A stretch of 64,000 bases of DNA from the NCBI RefSeq assembly GCF_900114185.1, contig NZ_FOSE01000002.1, forward strand, positions 1,909 to 65,908. The letters are read 5' to 3'. Below, one piece after another: positions 61,954 through 64,000 of the stretch. Position numbers and translations under genes: made by a program. The notes under the pieces are model-generated. The model saw only the letters and a list, made by a program, of their open reading frames with translations, ran no database searches and was not told the DNA's origin. The first letter of the stretch is position 1, and each line of letters starts with the position of its first letter. The DNA is from Cellulomonas sp. KH9. GTDB taxonomy: Bacteria; Actinomycetota; Actinomycetes; Actinomycetales; Cellulomonadaceae.

Positions 61954-62850
61954 TCAGGCCGCCGCGACCTGCGCGGCCGTGTGACGGCCGATCTCGGCCA
62001 TCAGCGGGTACTCCTCGGGGTGCGCGAGCAGCACCGGCACGTACGACGCCGCCCAGGCCCGTGCCCGGACCCACGTCGCGGTATCCCAGTGGTGCGTCTC
62101 CTGCGTCCGGGCCACGAAGGCCGCCCGCCCGGCCGGGTCGAACGTCATCCACGCGGTGGCGAGGTCGCTCGCGGGGTCGCCGGAGCACAGGTCGCCGAAG
62201 TCGATCAGCCCCGTGAGGTGGCCGCCCGCGGCCACGAGGTTGCCCGGGTGCGGGTCGCCGTGGACCCACACGGGGGCCCGGTCCCACCCGGGCGCTGCCA
62301 GGCCCGCGTCGAGCGCGTCGCGCAGGGCGTCGGCGTGCGGGACGTCGGCGGTCAGGCGGGACGTCGTGACCTCGTGCCGCTGCGCCAGGGGCACGCCGCG
62401 GTACGGGTTGACGGGGGCGTCGGGCGGCGCGGGCCGGTGCAGCGCGACCAGCGCGTCGGCGAGCTCGGTCGCCCAGCCGGTGCGGTCGGCGACGGGCGTC
62501 GCGGCCACCGGTGTGCCGGGCAGCCACGGCACGACGCTCCACGCCCACGGGTAGCCGTGCCCCGGGCGGCCGTCGCGGACCGGGCGGGGGACGGGGACCG
62601 GCAGGCGGTCGGCGAGGACCGGCAGCCACCGCTGCTCGCGCTCGATCAGCGTCGACGACATCTCCCGCACAGGGAACCGCAGCGCGAGGTCCTCGCCCAG
62701 GCGCCACGTGAGGTTGTCCCAGCCGAACGTGCGCCCGTGCAGCGGAAGGTGCGCGAGGTCGGGGTGCTGCTCGGCGAGCAGCGCGTGGGCGAGGTCCGCG
62801 TCGACGTCGACCTCGATCTTGGGGTGGCGGGGCACCGGGGGCGTCGTCAC
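61954..62850 (-). CDS. Aminoglycoside phosphotransferase-family protein
   Basis: 298 aa. Kinase-like fold: catalytic WVHGDPHPGNLV (Asp, Asn) and metal LIDFGDLCSGDP. The family phosphorylates antibiotics or small metabolites; resistance cannot be assumed. TACCGT (62862-62857) ends 6 nt before GTG 62850. Confidence 0.88.
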   Translation of the reverse strand: MTTPPVPRHPKIEVDVDADLAHALLAEQHPDLAHLPLHGRTFGWDNLTWRLGEDLALRFPVREMSSTLIEREQRWLPVLADRLPVPVPRPVRDGRPGHGYPWAWSVVPWLPGTPVAATPVADRTGWATELADALVALHRPAPPDAPVNPYRGVPLAQRHEVTTSRLTADVPHADALRDALDAGLAAPGWDRAPVWVHGDPHPGNLVAAGGHLTGLIDFGDLCSGDPASDLATAWMTFDPAGRAAFVARTQETHHWDTATWVRARAWAASYVPVLLAHPEEYPLMAEIGRHTAAQVAAA

Positions 62851-62856
62851 CGGGCG

Positions 62857-62862
62857 ACGGTA
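62857..62862 (-). promoter_or_regulatory. Leaderless-type -10 (TACCGT) for the phosphotransferase gene
   Basis: 6 nt before GTG 62850, within the gap below the LacI gene stop. Confidence 0.45.
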
Positions 62863-62864
62863 CG

Positions 62865-63875
62865 TCAGGGACGAGCGTCCCGGTGCGCGGGTGGGGCGGT
62901 CGACTCGCGCCAGACGACGGTGGTGAGCGGGGGCAGCCCGGCGGGCGCCGGCTCGGCGTGCAGGGCGGCGACGAGCTGCCGCATCGCGCGCCGTCCGGCC
63001 TCGGTGCGGTCGGTGTCGACGGTGGTGAGGGACGGCGTCAGGTACGGCCCGACGGCGGCGTTGTCCCACCCGGTGACGCTGACGTCCCCGGGCACGGACC
63101 ACCCGCGCTCCGCGGCACCCCGCATCACGCCGACGGCGACGAGGTCGTTGCTCGCGATGACGGCGAGGGGCGGTGCGTGCTCGGGCAGCGACCTGATCGC
63201 GTGCAGACCCGCCCGCCCGGACCAGTCGCCCTCGACCACGCCGAGCGACGTCAGGCCGAGGCGCTCGACGGTCGCGAGGTACGCGTCGCGCCGGGCCACG
63301 GCGGAGGCGTACTCGGGCGGGCCCGCGACGTGGAGGAAGCGCGTGTGGCCGAGGGCGGCCAGGTGCTCGACGAACGTCACGACCGGTGAGGAGTCGACGA
63401 GCTCGCCGGCGGCGTGCATGTCGTCGTCGAACGTGTCGGACACCGCGACGGGGACCCCGTCCGGCGCGTGATCCTGGACCGCGGGCAGGAGCGGGGTGAA
63501 CGACAGGACCCCCTCGAACTGGCCGGACCGCGCGAGCTCGAGGACGCGCTCGCTGCGGGTCTCGACGCTGCCGTCGACGTGCAGGACGTCCATGGCGTAC
63601 CCCGCGGCCTGCGCCGCTGCCGAGGCGCCCGCGAGCATGGCGGCGGGGTCGTAGGCCGGCAGGCCCATCACGGCCGCCACGCGCCCCGTCCGGCGGGTGC
63701 GCATCGCGCGGGCGGCGAGGTTCGGCCGGTAGTGCAGCTCCTCGGCGGCCCGCAGGACGCGCTCGCGCGTCGCGGGGGAGATCGACCCCTTGCCGGCGAG
63801 CACGTAGGAGACGGTCGACTGCGCCACGCCCGCCAGGCGTGCGACGTCGCGGCTGGTGGCGCGCGGTGCGTCCAT
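62865..63875 (-). CDS. LacI family transcriptional regulator
   Basis: 336 aa. HTH TSRDVARLAGVAQSTVSYVLAGKGSISPATRERVLRAAEELHYRPN with hinge AMRTRRTG, then a periplasmic-binding-like sensor (VAAVMGLPAYDP...VIASNDLVAVGVMRGAAERGWSVPGDVSVTGWDN). Ligand probably a sugar. GGAGGA before ATG 63875. Likely autoregulated and controlling genes beyond the window. Confidence 0.92.
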   Translation of the reverse strand: MDAPRATSRDVARLAGVAQSTVSYVLAGKGSISPATRERVLRAAEELHYRPNLAARAMRTRRTGRVAAVMGLPAYDPAAMLAGASAAAQAAGYAMDVLHVDGSVETRSERVLELARSGQFEGVLSFTPLLPAVQDHAPDGVPVAVSDTFDDDMHAAGELVDSSPVVTFVEHLAALGHTRFLHVAGPPEYASAVARRDAYLATVERLGLTSLGVVEGDWSGRAGLHAIRSLPEHAPPLAVIASNDLVAVGVMRGAAERGWSVPGDVSVTGWDNAAVGPYLTPSLTTVDTDRTEAGRRAMRQLVAALHAEPAPAGLPPLTTVVWRESTAPPAHRDARP

Positions 63876-63969
63876 GTCGGTCCTCCGCCGGGGGTGGACT
63901 CCTGCCGACCGGGACGGCCCCGGCGCGGTGCGACGTCGTCACGGCTTGACGGGTGCACCCGTGACCCGC

Positions 63970-63991
63970 ATCCTACCGTGATACGTATCAC
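63970..63991 (-). promoter_or_regulatory. LacI gene promoter -10 and 14-bp operator
   Basis: GTGATACGTATCAC (63978-63991) is a perfect palindrome. TAGGAT, the minus-strand -10, lies 2 bp away (63975-63970). A partial repeat (CTGATAC) touches the window end. Confidence 0.6.
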
Positions 63992-64000
63992 CACTGATAC

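Noticed and set aside
61954-62850. Antibiotic-resistance gene
   Set aside because: Kinase motifs alone do not show aminoglycoside activity; the family has many housekeeping members and there is no mobile context.

Overview
The window is about 64 kb of very high-GC DNA with dense, short-gapped genes, GTG starts almost as common as ATG, and a gene set typical of a high-GC Gram-positive bacterium (Actinomycetota). Gene content fits a Micrococcales organism such as a Cellulomonas relative; that genus guess is inference, because no rRNA is present. Everything looks chromosomal and core. I found no insertion sequence, phage gene, CRISPR array, tRNA or rRNA. No gene-free gap exceeds 300 bp. The largest are 58451-58699 (acnA promoter region) and 49772-50012 (leader of a DUF4193 gene), and both are described below.

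Layout. (1) 1-13153: a plus-strand block in the order TPR-like protein, HAD phosphatase, 60-aa protein, tlyA, nadK, recN, steA, steB, an MraY/WecA-like membrane protein, murJ, pyrG, NUDIX hydrolase. Most junctions are 4-base start/stop overlaps, and the order recalls the Rv1691-Rv1700 region of Mycobacterium tuberculosis. It ends in a perfect 14-bp terminator. (2) 13257-16076 (minus): ctaA and a two-gene ABC exporter; then an unknown helical gene (16264) and the complete suf iron-sulfur cluster operon (sufR-B-D-Rieske-C-S-U-T, 17072-24126), closed by an 18-bp terminator. (3) 24197-31852: zinc metallopeptidase, alpha/beta hydrolase, DUF3817 protein, a biotin ECF transporter (bioY-bioM-bioN), an ABC-F ATPase and SURF1. 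(4) 31849-46914: small conserved proteins, fabG-fabI, SixA-like phosphatase, serB, divergent glgC/glgA, a protein of unknown function, parC, an N-terminal-GNAT acyl-CoA-synthetase-like protein, DUF5998, an alkaline-phosphatase-fold hydrolase and thymidine kinase. (5) 46989-58167: sepH, a TRIC/UPF0126 membrane protein, then suhB-like IMPase, DUF4193, DUF3093, dut, DUF3710, OB-fold, DUF3159, two TrkA proteins, APC permease and an RNA methyltransferase, matching the Rv2689c-Rv2701c order. (6) 58274-64000: a 58-aa protein, acnA, a small membrane protein, a phosphotransferase and a LacI regulator with its operator at the window edge.

How the genes work together. The main themes are cell envelope and division (steA, steB, MraY-like, murJ, sepH), Fe-S assembly and its clients (suf, acnA), fatty acid synthesis (fabG, fabI, biotin uptake), alpha-glucan synthesis (glgC, glgA), respiration (ctaA, SURF1), DNA integrity (recN, dut, tdk, parC) and potassium uptake.

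Regulation. Around twenty genes have a TANNNT-like -10 hexamer ending 5-8 nt before the start codon, the layout of leaderless mRNAs. Specific operator candidates are a CAAC-N6-GTTG element whose spacer is the sufR -10 box, a palindrome over the predicted acnA transcription start, and a perfect 14-bp palindrome next to the LacI gene's -10.

I did not see an obviously new defence or mobile system. The most promising under-described unit is the steA-steB-MraY-like-murJ cluster.
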